The translations under genes and the position numbers were made by a program. From contig DDYB01000031.1 of NCBI GenBank assembly GCA_002347265.1, positions 83,421-134,012 on the forward strand: a DNA stretch of 50,592 nucleotides. Reading direction: 5' to 3'. Each line of letters opens with the position of its first letter. The first letter of the stretch is position 1. A model generated the notes under the pieces. It searched no databases and had not been told where the DNA came from. It was given only the letters and a program-made list of their open reading frames with translations. This document shows, piece by piece, positions 34,982 through 42,670 of the stretch. The stretch comes from Desulfobacteraceae bacterium UBA2245 (lineage in GTDB: Bacteria > Desulfobacterota > Desulfobacteria > Desulfobacterales > UBA2245).

Positions 34982-35941
34982 CTAATGCGCCCTCCGCCAC
35001 GTGCGGTCCGGATTGTAGAGCGTCATCGCCTTCACGGCCTCTTCGGTTTCCGGACCGAGATCCTTCTCATACACAGTCCCGTTCTGGTTCACGAGAAAGG
35101 TCATGACACCGGAAACACCGTACTCGGCAGGCCATGCCACCAAGGCAAACCCCGCAACCATGTGGCCGTTGATTACATAACTGTACGCCCCTCCGGGAGC
35201 ATCCGGTCCTTGCCCTTTCAGAATGCTGAAATAGTACCCGAAATAGGGAACGGGTTTGTCGTCTGTCTTCGTGTAACCTTTCATTGCGGCCTGGGCCATA
35301 TGCGGGCCCAGAGGACTTGGCGCCTCGCCTTCGGCCGCTTCCCAGTAAAGACCATTGCGCCTGTCCGGATCACTCCAGATCTTCTGCGCATACTGGATAA
35401 TCCCGTCTCGCTCCCGGTCCGTAATCGCATAGTCACGCTGGGCCTCGACGTAGGCCAGACAAACCTGAATGGTGCTGAGTTCGTTCCGGCCGACTCTCCG
35501 GTTCAAAACCTCCTCCCTGCCAGCCTTTGTGTCAAAGGCCCAGCCTTCGCCGTTCTTCACAATCGGAATCGGAAAAGGCCAGTGGTCATTGCCTATAATT
35601 ATCTGCACGCGGTCTTCTCTTTCCTTCACGAAATCGGTTCTTTCCTGGCAGGCCTTCACGAACTGCTCAAGAGTATTTTTGTCGGCAACTTCATCTCCGG
35701 AGGAAATGATATCTTCGCCATCAGGCCCCAGGATGGCCATCATGCCTTTCTTGTCGCCAGATTGAGCCGTTTCCGCCAGAGCCTTCAGGGCATCTTCCGG
35801 CGATCCAAAAACCTTCTGTTGCGCCTCTTGTGCGAAAATGGGCGCAATCAGCACGACAACGGCAACCAACGCGGCTGCAATTGCCGCTGAAGTATGGCGC
35901 CAAGCGAAACTTCTTCTCAACATATCGTTAAATCTCAACAT
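34982..35941 (-). CDS. Exported DUF2950 family protein
   Basis: A 319-aa exported protein of unknown function. The signal peptide ALVAVVVLIAPIFAQEAQQ is followed by the DUF2950 body, e.g. KVFGSPEDALKALAETAQSG, then GAYSYVINGHMVAGFALVAW and PAEYGVSGVMTFLVNQNG near the C terminus. The start has AAGGAGG. The DUF3300 gene lies 80 bp upstream on the same strand, a pairing seen in several bacterial lineages. The first about 38 codons recur as a remnant at 28585-28697. Confidence 0.85.
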   Translation of the reverse strand: MLRFNDMLRRSFAWRHTSAAIAAALVAVVVLIAPIFAQEAQQKVFGSPEDALKALAETAQSGDKKGMMAILGPDGEDIISSGDEVADKNTLEQFVKACQERTDFVKEREDRVQIIIGNDHWPFPIPIVKNGEGWAFDTKAGREEVLNRRVGRNELSTIQVCLAYVEAQRDYAITDRERDGIIQYAQKIWSDPDRRNGLYWEAAEGEAPSPLGPHMAQAAMKGYTKTDDKPVPYFGYYFSILKGQGPDAPGGAYSYVINGHMVAGFALVAWPAEYGVSGVMTFLVNQNGTVYEKDLGPETEEAVKAMTLYNPDRTWRRAH

Positions 35942-36118
35942 GGTCTTCGCCTCCTTGAGACATTTATCTATTATCCTCAGTGATCAGTTATCAGCCCTTA
36001 TCATCATCTTCTGTTTTCTGTTCACCGACGGCCGCCGCCGCGACCACGGGAGGCTCCGCCACCGCTGCTGGATGCCCTGCCGCTCCGGGCAGCAGAACTG
36101 CGGCTCTCCTGGCCGCGA
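35830..36118. repeat. Duplicated DUF2950 5' / DUF3300 3' block
   Basis: Matches 28585-28874 with a small number of substitutions. It covers the DUF2950 signal-peptide codons, the 80-bp intergenic region and the last codons of DUF3300. The copy here is intact; the other is the remnant. Confidence 0.85.
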
Positions 36119-37194
36119 TAGCTTGACGCACGTTCACTTCCGCCCCTGCCGGATCCGCTCAAAGCGCTCATTTTTTCCCCGCCGCGGCTGAGGTCTCTGG
36201 TTTGAGGCCTTTCCGCGCTTTTTGCACCAGCACCGGCGCCATACCCTCTGGCCTCTGACGCAGCCGGTCTGCCAGCGGAGCCGGAACGCTGCTGCCCATA
36301 CTTCTGAGCCGTTGCCTGATTCGGATACTGGGCGCCCTTTCGGTGTTGGGGGTTATGCTGCCAGGTCTGATTCTTATTATTTGGGTTCACCTGATATCTC
36401 TGGGCGTTGGCGTAGTTGTTCTTTGTGAAATTGTTTTGCCGACTTACATCGATATTGACTTCATTATGCCCCCAGCCACAGCCCCAGGCGCCATACCCGC
36501 TCGCTGCCGCTCCTACAGCCACACCGACTCCAAAAGAAAACAACGCAGCCCCGGCCACGTAGCCGGGGGGGTAGACGGGGGCCGGCGGATAGGCCGGGTA
36601 CGCCCAGACCCCATACACGACCGCCGGGTTATACGCAGGAACATAAACCACCTGAGGGCTTGCCGACTCGATGACGATCACCTGCGTCTCTTTCTCGACA
36701 ACGACCTTCTGTTCATTTGTGGTCTTGAGGTTGCCCGATTCCTGAGCCTTCTGCCGGAGACGCTGGACCGAGGCCATGACGTCCTTCTGCTGGCCGAGGA
36801 AGGCGTTGCCGAGCTTCTCCGTCCATTCGAGCTGCTCGTTCATCATAAGAAGGACATCGGGAAAAGAAAGCATGGCTTTTACGCTCGGTTCCCAGTCCTT
36901 GTCCTTGGCGGCCGCCATCAGCTTTTCGCCATCGAGCCCCTTGTTCTGCTCTACAAACCGCGCCGCCTGGACAATTTCAAGAGGGTACGTCGATGCCGTC
37001 ATCACCTGCGCCAGGAGTGCATCCGGATAGAGCGCAATCGGCGCCACTATCTGATCGATCTCTTCCGGCCTGAAGAGCTGATTTCCCGTGGCCATTTCCT
37101 CATTGCCGCCCTGGGCCATCAGCCCGGGTGGAACTGCCAGAATCATGCACAACAGCATGATCATGATTACCCGCAAAGACGTCCTGTTTCTCAT
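36022..37194 (-). CDS. Exported DUF3300 family protein with Gly/Ser/Arg-rich tail
   Basis: A 390-aa exported protein. The signal peptide ends near GLMAQGG. The DUF3300 domain follows at about residues 45-210: PEEIDQIVAPIALYPDALLA, then STYPLEIVQAARFVEQNKGL, then VVYVPAYNPAVVYGVWAYPA. A glycine-rich hydrophobic stretch is at about 215-245. The C-terminal about 130 residues are low complexity, Gln/Asn/Ser/Arg/Gly-rich and probably disordered. The start has AAAGGGGGA. Function is unknown. It forms a unit with DUF2950. Confidence 0.85.
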   Translation of the reverse strand: MRNRTSLRVIMIMLLCMILAVPPGLMAQGGNEEMATGNQLFRPEEIDQIVAPIALYPDALLAQVMTASTYPLEIVQAARFVEQNKGLDGEKLMAAAKDKDWEPSVKAMLSFPDVLLMMNEQLEWTEKLGNAFLGQQKDVMASVQRLRQKAQESGNLKTTNEQKVVVEKETQVIVIESASPQVVYVPAYNPAVVYGVWAYPAYPPAPVYPPGYVAGAALFSFGVGVAVGAAASGYGAWGCGWGHNEVNIDVSRQNNFTKNNYANAQRYQVNPNNKNQTWQHNPQHRKGAQYPNQATAQKYGQQRSGSAGRPAASEARGYGAGAGAKSAERPQTRDLSRGGEKMSALSGSGRGGSERASSYRGQESRSSAARSGRASSSGGGASRGRGGGRR

Positions 37195-37407
37195 AACATC
37201 CCCCTTTGAAAGGTGCTGGCGATCGTTTTTGATTGGTTAAGTGTTACGTGCCAACACATCGCTAACGGAAAAATCCGCCACAACATCGCAAACTCTTTGC
37301 GAATCTGTAGTGAAGGTGTAATCGAAATGCCGTTGACTTAGAAATCATAATGCACCACTTTAAAGATAAGCGGCGGCCTTCTGGAGCGGGGATTGCTGGG
37401 CCCCTCC

Positions 37408-37950
37408 TCAAAACGGTCGCACCTGGAACTCTTCCTTCAGATCCTTGCTATATTTGATAACTTTGATCTCGCCGAAGTCTTTACTGAACAGCGGGTAGCC
37501 CTTCTCGGCCCATGCTGCAATACCGCCGTCGACGACGTAGACGTTCTTGTAGCCGTACCGGTAGAGGAAGGAAGAAAAATACGTGGCACGGTGTTTGGTG
37601 CGGCAGAAGACCCATATCTCGGTATTCGTGTCGGGCCATGTCTTCGGCACGATATACGGGACACCGGAATCGATATTATCCGATCCCAAGAGGTGCCCGG
37701 CGTAAAACTCTGCGTACGTGCGAATATCGAGAATAACGGCTTTGCTTTTCTTTTCCTGGATCTCCTGCCACTTCTTGTAGAGATCGTCAACGGAAACGAT
37801 GCGGTCCTTCGGAATGAGTGCTGACAGCTCTGCGAAAATCTTCTTCTCTTCGTCCTCGGGCCCAGCGAGTGTGATCGTGGGACCAAGCAGCGTAAGCAGA
37901 CCGACGCAAAGACTTACTATAAGCCTTCCAAAACTGACAGACTGTTTCAT
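37408..37950 (-). CDS. Exported rhodanese-like domain protein
   Basis: A 180-aa protein with a signal peptide (SLCVGLLTLLGPTITLAG) and a single rhodanese domain. The active-loop Cys is in WVFCRTKHRATYFSSFLYRYG, followed by NVYVVDGGIAAWAEKGYPL. It is probably a periplasmic sulfur-transfer or sulfur-binding protein. The start has AAAGGAGA. It lies 213 bp upstream of the DUF3300 gene; that gap holds no gene I can see. Confidence 0.9.
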   Translation of the reverse strand: MKQSVSFGRLIVSLCVGLLTLLGPTITLAGPEDEEKKIFAELSALIPKDRIVSVDDLYKKWQEIQEKKSKAVILDIRTYAEFYAGHLLGSDNIDSGVPYIVPKTWPDTNTEIWVFCRTKHRATYFSSFLYRYGYKNVYVVDGGIAAWAEKGYPLFSKDFGEIKVIKYSKDLKEEFQVRPF

Positions 37951-38002
37951 GGTTTTTCTCCTTTGATCATAGATGCATCAGTTGACCTCAGGTTCGTGCG
38001 CC

Positions 38003-38053
38003 TATAATAGGGTTGCAAATCGAAGTGGCTTCCACGCTCGAGCAATTCATTCA
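38003..38053 (-). pseudogene. Short 3' remnant of an amylase-family gene
   Basis: Reads (minus) NELLERGSHFDLQPYY, against NELLERGLYLDLQPWSYHVF at the end of the intact amylase at 27092-28573. The nucleotide match covers about 50 bases, with CGCTCGAGCAATTCATT shared exactly. It lies in the 166-bp gap between the porin and rhodanese genes. Confidence 0.65.
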
Positions 38054-38116
38054 TCGATCGTCTCCTTTGCCTAAATTACAACTAACTTTAACACCCTGCG
38101 GCAATTCACGTCTGTC

Positions 38117-39385
38117 TCAGAATCTGATAACCGTGCGGAGACCTGCAAAGACGGCCATTTCATCTGCCAGGCTGGTCTCGATGATCTGTAAGTCCGCCCC
38201 CAGGATGAGCCATGGTGTCACGGCGAAGTTGTAAAAAATCTCCCAGCCTTGTTCGTCACGGATTTTCAGGATGGGTTCAAGCGAATCCTTCAGATCGTCG
38301 CTCGGGGCAGCGAAATAGTAGCCGACGCCCCAATTGTCCCGGCTCCGACCCGGAATCAAGCCGGCGCCGCCCACGCCCACGTGGCCCGACCAGTACAGCC
38401 GATTGGGATTGCCGTCCGAGATGCCGAACTGTCCAAAGAGCCCAAAGCCTTCCTTGGGATTGGCTTTTGACTGATAGAGGTAATGGTCGAAGGTATAGGC
38501 GAAATAGTAACGATCGTTCTTGGTGCCAACTTTGTCTGGCCACTGGGGAAGCAAAAGGTCATCGAGACTTGCCAGATCGGTGCCGTCCTTGGTGCTGTAC
38601 AAGGCGACAAAACCCTGGTGTCCGCGGCGGCCGGCGATGGTGACGGGGAATTCAACACTCCCGCGGAATGTTATCCCGTCGTCGAAAGGGTGTTCGAAGC
38701 CTGTCTTGTTCGAAACGTCGTTCGGGTCATAGACCCAAAAGCCGAAAGTGGCGGGCTCGGTTCGCCACCTTAGCAAGGCGCCAAAGAGGTAAGGCGGGAC
38801 AGTGCCGCTGGGCGGGGCGGTAAAGACGATATTCCAGAATGAGTCGACCCCGGCGCCGCCCGCGAACGGCCTGGAAGCGGCGATATCGACGATGTTGATC
38901 TTGCCGATCACCAGGGAAACAGGGTCGCCAAAGCTCTGCCCCAGATAGACGCTCGACAGGTCAAAGCGATCGGCACCCTCTATTCCCGGGAAATACAGCC
39001 CCGTATTGACCGGCGCGATCGCGCCGCCCCGTCCGTTGACGCTATCGCCAAAGTTGTATTCACCATGAACGGTCATCGAGAAGCCGTGCCAAAATCCGAG
39101 CTTGCCAAGGTCGGTATTGAGCAAGAGATCGGCCTTGCCGCCGTATTCAAAGTCGTGATCGCCGTCGCCGGAAGTCATCCCCTGATAGTACTGCGTGAGC
39201 CGGGGTTTGAGTGTGATGCCATGCCCTTTCAACCAGGTGCGATAGCCGCCCCAGTCTTCGGTCAGCGTATCCCGCTCCAGCCAGCCGGGAGGCGGCGTCT
39301 CCTCTTGAGCTGCCAGTGCGTTGAATCCGGCAGCAAATGTCATTAACGCCGCAGCAAGCAATACCTCGATGAGTCTTCTTCTCAT
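38117..39385 (-). CDS. OprB-family carbohydrate-selective porin
   Basis: A 422-aa outer-membrane barrel. The signal peptide ends near AGFNALAAQ, and the N-terminal part has LTEDWGGYRTWLKGHGI, a typical OprB opening. Further blocks are ADLLLNTDLGKLGFWHGFSM, GRPFAGGAG-type loops, and the last strand AVFAGLRTVIRF with terminal Phe. The start at 39385 has GAGGAG; the longer open frame to 39511 overlaps the cytochrome gene. Members transport sugars across the outer membrane, which fits the surrounding glycosidases. The cytochrome gene ends 27 bp upstream. Confidence 0.85.
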   Translation of the reverse strand: MRRRLIEVLLAAALMTFAAGFNALAAQEETPPPGWLERDTLTEDWGGYRTWLKGHGITLKPRLTQYYQGMTSGDGDHDFEYGGKADLLLNTDLGKLGFWHGFSMTVHGEYNFGDSVNGRGGAIAPVNTGLYFPGIEGADRFDLSSVYLGQSFGDPVSLVIGKINIVDIAASRPFAGGAGVDSFWNIVFTAPPSGTVPPYLFGALLRWRTEPATFGFWVYDPNDVSNKTGFEHPFDDGITFRGSVEFPVTIAGRRGHQGFVALYSTKDGTDLASLDDLLLPQWPDKVGTKNDRYYFAYTFDHYLYQSKANPKEGFGLFGQFGISDGNPNRLYWSGHVGVGGAGLIPGRSRDNWGVGYYFAAPSDDLKDSLEPILKIRDEQGWEIFYNFAVTPWLILGADLQIIETSLADEMAVFAGLRTVIRF

Positions 39386-39411
39386 GTATAGCTCCTCAAT
39401 GATAGCGGCTA

Positions 39412-40239
39412 TTACTTCGTGTGATCCTGGTGGCAGAGAAGGCACTCCATATGCCCCTGCTGCTGGTTCATGCCTTCTGTGTAATTCAGAAAACCTTCTG
39501 GACCATGGCACTCAATGCAGTGAACGATTTCCTTCGACGGCGTCCATTTAGCAGGCTTCCATCTTCCCGCGAAGTATTCATTAAGAGAATGCACCACCGT
39601 GAAGACGACCTCACCCGCCACCTTGGCGCAGCGCTCATATTTCTCTTTGGAAGTAACCTGGACGCCGGCGGCCAGCGTCCACTTTGAAACCGATGTGTGG
39701 CACAGCGGAGTCATCGCTTGCGCCTGGACCTGCTTGGGGAACGCCGAGATATCGTCGAAGCGTTCCGTCGGAAATTTCATTTGCGCGTACCACCACATCA
39801 TCCGGTCTATCACCGGCGAATAGCTGTGTTCCTTGTCATAAATGACGAGGTTGATGATGCACGAACATACGCCCAGAGCGCCGCACAGCGTGCCATGCCC
39901 TGCGTAACCTTGCCCTGCGTGCTCGAACATGAAGTCCGGCAGGGTTGTCCAGGGATAACCGCCTTTCTCTTTCAACAGGCTGAGGACTCCCAGCCACGTG
40001 CCATTCCCTCAGCCTTTGTTTTTGAGATAGCTTTTATAGGCCCGCCTGCCTGCCTCCAGCGGATCGAGCTTTACCCACGGCCATGGCAGAGGCGGTGCAT
40101 TTCCGGCTGCTGGCGCTGCTGTGGAGGCGGAATATGCATTGCTGAAGCTGCCCACGGCCCCGCCGCAGAGGAATACGGCAGACCCCATCAGCATGTTCCG
40201 ACGAGAAATTAAGTTGGTTTCTTCTTTCCGTCCTTTCAT
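39412..40239 (-). CDS. Split-Soret-like diheme cytochrome / C_GCAxxG_C_C family protein with in-frame TGA; candidate selenoprotein
   Basis: Reading through one TGA (40009-40011, codon 77) gives one 275-residue protein. The N terminus has a twin-arginine-like signal (SRRNMLMGSAVFLCGGAVG). Codons 65-110 read RRAYKSYLKNKG, then TGA, then GNGTWLGVLSLLKEKGGYPW. In relatives a Cys of the redox motif stands at this point. Further conserved parts are HGTLCGALGVCSCIINLV and AMTPLCHTSVSKW. Two heme sites sit at the C terminus: CIECH (241-245) and CLLCH (266-270), as in split-Soret cytochrome c, where two subunits share hemes. The start at 40239 has AAAGGA. A hairpin (39978-40014) encloses the TGA. The alternatives are a nonsense mutation or two separate genes; the lower ORF alone would lack a start with a ribosome site. 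Confidence 0.78.
39978..40014 (-). promoter_or_regulatory. Candidate bacterial SECIS hairpin around the TGA of the split-Soret-like gene
   Basis: On the minus strand GGCTGAGG (40014-40007) pairs perfectly over 8 bp with CCTCAGCC (39985-39978), with a 21-nt loop. The TGA lies in the 5' arm, as in the hairpin at 288-330. No folding program was run. Confidence 0.55.
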
Positions 40240-40271
40240 AATATTTTTCCTTTCGCATCCTCTTTTACTTA

Positions 40272-40425
40272 TCAAGTGGTCGATGTCATGCTGTCATAAA
40301 CGGCCGGCGCTTTAACCTCGAACTGCGACGGCAGTGTGGCATTCCGGACATCGAACACAAAGCTGCGCGGGTACCTGGGTTCATTCTCCGGAAGGGTTGT
40401 ACGGATCTCCCGCCGCCTGCGCGGC
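40272..40425 (-). pseudogene. 5' remnant of a sulfatase gene
   Basis: Reads (minus) IRTTLPENEPRYPRSFVFDV, then RNATLPSQFEVKAPAVYDS and stop. The N-terminal region of the Ser-type sulfatase has RTTLPIPEPKQQMSTELDVR and then NATAPPRFDVKAPKGAPN. The rest of the sulfatase is missing and the frame ends at 40272. It lies in the 307-bp gap between the Spy-like gene and the cytochrome. The remainder, about 40426-40546, shows nothing recognisable. Confidence 0.65.
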
Positions 40426-40546
40426 AACAGCCTCAGCGCAGGCGGCGCTTATTGCATAGCTGAATGTATAATTTATACGGTTTTCCGTCTCATTGACTAT
40501 CCCCTTTGCTATAGGTCTTTTCATTCACAGCCTGCTCCCGCCCTGG

Positions 40547-41053
40547 CTAATAGACGAGCGGTACACTCACCGCAAGGTCATACCTGACAACCGCCCGGAT
40601 CTTGTTCTCTATTTGCAGATAACGAACAACCTTCTTCTGGGGGAGTGCTTTGCTCAGTTCCGGTACATAAGACGCCTTGAGTGCGGCATCTGCCTGCTCG
40701 ATGGAGACAAATTCATCAACGAGCTTTTTGGCCTTCTCATCGGTGAGCGTACCGGCCCGATAGTCTGCCGCGTAACCCTCGATTAGCCTGGCAATGCGCT
40801 GGTTGATTTCGTCCAGGTCTTTCTGGTAGTTCTCGTAGACGGGCCAAAAATTCTTTGCCTCCGATTCCGTCAGCTCCATGTTTGCGGCCACAAGCAGCTT
40901 CTTATCCGCTTTGATTTTCTCGCGCAGGATCTGCATGTTGTCGGCCGGCCCGTCCTGGCCAAGGGCAGGGGAGGTGGGTAATGCCACCGCGACGATCATT
41001 AACCCGATTCCAAATAGAAACACCCATAATGATGTGGCGCTTTTTGTTTTCAT
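40547..41053 (-). CDS. Small exported helical protein (Spy/CpxP-like features)
   Basis: A 168-aa exported protein. The signal peptide ends at SPALGQ, and the mature part is helical and charged. ELTESEAKNFWPVYENYQKD resembles the LTxxQ-type helical motif seen in periplasmic Spy/CpxP-like chaperones and metal-resistance proteins, but I cannot assign the family firmly. The start has GAGAGG. It lies between the sulfatase remnant and the second DUF3313 gene. No binding motif is clear. Confidence 0.6.
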   Translation of the reverse strand: MKTKSATSLWVFLFGIGLMIVAVALPTSPALGQDGPADNMQILREKIKADKKLLVAANMELTESEAKNFWPVYENYQKDLDEINQRIARLIEGYAADYRAGTLTDEKAKKLVDEFVSIEQADAALKASYVPELSKALPQKKVVRYLQIENKIRAVVRYDLAVSVPLVY

Positions 41054-41186
41054 TCTAACCTCTCAACATCTGTGTTTTCAGTTTTCGAGCGGGCCTCCGC
41101 TGTTCGCGTGAGGCCGCCGGCCCTTTATCCTTGCGTTGGAGAGAAGCCCGCGCCGTTGTTGAAACATCCGCCGGCAGTGAAAAGAA

Positions 41187-41879
41187 TCATTGTTGTTTTG
41201 TGCCTTCACTCTTGCCTTTGGCATTGTCGAGAAACGTCACGACCCGTTCGGACCAGAACTTGAAGGCGTCGCTGGCCGATCCCAGCTTTGAAAAACGCGC
41301 AGAAAAGCCTGCCTGCTGCTGGTCCGCGCCCATCGCGATCACCTCGCCGGTCGTGGAATCAAGCACCATCAGTTCGGCGCCCGTTTCCCCGCTGCCGCTC
41401 CAGCCTCCGGTCGAGCCTTTCTTGATCAGACTGACTCCCAGACCGACGGGGATGATCGATGTGACGGCGCTGACGCCGGGCTTGCTCGGCTTGATATTCG
41501 TGATGGCAAAGCGGATCCGCGCCACGTCGGGACCGGGTTCGGCAACAATCGGGTATTTGTCCTTGAAAGCCGCTACAATCTCGTTGTTGAAAGAATCGGC
41601 CAGTTCTTTCATCTCCTGGGGATCAATGCCCTTATTTTCTGCGTTGTCAGCCAGAAAGAAGATGACGCTGTCCACCATGAACTTGTTGTACTGCTTGAAA
41701 TCCACCCCCGGTTTCAGCCACCGCAGCTTGGCGCCCCCTTCCGGTCCGGGGGTCAATTGCTGATAGATACTCTCATCGCCAAGAAATCCCGAAAAGGGAG
41801 GATCTCCTGCAAACGCCGTTGATATGGAGAATACGACTCCGATGACGACCGCCAGAATGACACTTACTGCTGTTTTCAT
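41187..41879 (-). CDS. Exported DUF3313 family protein (paralogue of 3545-4210)
   Basis: A 230-aa exported protein. The signal peptide ends at ISTAFAG; there is no lipobox Cys here, unlike its paralogue. The body shares KLRWLKPGVDFKQYNKFMVD, IVAEPGPDVARIRFAITNIK and SIIPVGLGVSLIKKGSTGGW with the protein at 3545-4210, and the same GFSARFSKLGSASDAFKFW ending. The start has a strong AAAGGAGGT. Function is unknown. The two copies lie near opposite ends of the rearranged region. Confidence 0.85.
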   Translation of the reverse strand: MKTAVSVILAVVIGVVFSISTAFAGDPPFSGFLGDESIYQQLTPGPEGGAKLRWLKPGVDFKQYNKFMVDSVIFFLADNAENKGIDPQEMKELADSFNNEIVAAFKDKYPIVAEPGPDVARIRFAITNIKPSKPGVSAVTSIIPVGLGVSLIKKGSTGGWSGSGETGAELMVLDSTTGEVIAMGADQQQAGFSARFSKLGSASDAFKFWSERVVTFLDNAKGKSEGTKQQ

Positions 41880-42051
41880 CACAACCTCCTTTAGATGTTT
41901 TTTGTCGGTGAGTTGACTTCCTGTCGGAAACCCCGCCACAGATCCGCTGCACAGGCATTCTTCGAGCAGGCGGAAAGTTTGTCTGAGAACGGGTATTTCC
42001 CAAAATCTTTACTTCAGTTGATTCATTTTCCATGCACGTTGAACAACCGCC

Positions 42052-42393
42052 TCATTCCCGGAAAGCCTCCCGGTTTTCCCTTCTCATCCGCTTCAGGATT
42101 TCGATCCCCTCCCAGGGCGCATTGCAGTCTATTTTGACTCGCACTTTTTCTGTCAGCAGATCGATGGCTCCGAGAAGCGCACCGCTGGTGCTGGATCGCA
42201 GATAATGCTCGATGTTTGTCAGCGCCTCCCAGTGAATCACGAGATAAAAAGTCTCGCCTGCATCCACGTCCTGATAGATACGGCAGTCCCGGCATCCCAT
42301 CTCCTTGCGTATCAAGGGGAGAAGCGCCTGGAACGTCTGATAAAGCTCCTGGAACTTTCCTGACTTGGCTCTAACCTCAATCGTAAGTTCCAT
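42052..42393 (-). CDS. Antibiotic-biosynthesis-monooxygenase (ABM) domain protein
   Basis: A 113-aa protein of the dimeric ferredoxin-like ABM/quinol monooxygenase-type fold. It starts MELTIEVRAKSGKFQELYQT and continues with LIRKEMGCRDCRIYQDVDAG and FYLVIHWEALTNIEHYLRS. The ATG at 42393 has AAGGAG and gives the family's usual N terminus; an ATG at 42429 is also possible (GAAGGGA). Members include quinol oxidases and heme-degrading enzymes; the substrate is not readable. It lies downstream of the palindromic site 42606-42651 and the sigma-54 activator gene. Confidence 0.8.
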   Translation of the reverse strand: MELTIEVRAKSGKFQELYQTFQALLPLIRKEMGCRDCRIYQDVDAGETFYLVIHWEALTNIEHYLRSSTSGALLGAIDLLTEKVRVKIDCNAPWEGIEILKRMRRENREAFRE

Positions 42394-42605
42394 TGCTCCT
42401 TGCCTGTCTTTCGGGTCCTCACGATCCATATCGCAATCCCTTCGTGTGGTTTTCAAGGATGTTGTGGGCGCATTTTCAGCGGGTCTATGAAACTGAATCC
42501 AAAAAGCATTCCACAAGGGAAGGTTCGGGCAGATAAATTATAACTACTTAATATTTAAGTATTATATGTGAACAGAGGTTTGCTCTCGAAAAGAGATGGG
42601 CGAAG

Positions 42606-42651
42606 AACAACCCTCAACATTCTGCGTATCCTCAACATGTTGAGGGTTGTT
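42606..42651. promoter_or_regulatory. Perfect palindrome with a third half-site; candidate activator-binding site
   Basis: The 16-bp palindrome CCTCAACATGTTGAGG (42630-42645) has a third half-site CCTCAACA at 42612-42619. The wider arms AACAACCCTCAACAT and ATGTTGAGGGTTGTT (42606-42620, 42637-42651) are a perfect 15-bp inverted repeat. There is no T-run on either side, so it is more like a binding site than a terminator. It lies between the activator's stop and the ABM gene, with AT-rich TATAAT-like sequence between site and gene. Confidence 0.5.
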
Positions 42652-42670
42652 GATTGAGGGCGATGGTTTT

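Noticed and set aside
37200..37260. TTGGCACG upstream of the DUF3300 gene as a sigma-54 promoter
   Set aside because: The -24 element fits but the -12 GC at the required spacing is missing (TT instead).
42606..42651. Palindrome as an intrinsic terminator of the sigma-54 activator gene
   Set aside because: No U-tract follows the stem on the minus strand, and the extra third half-site fits a protein-binding site better.
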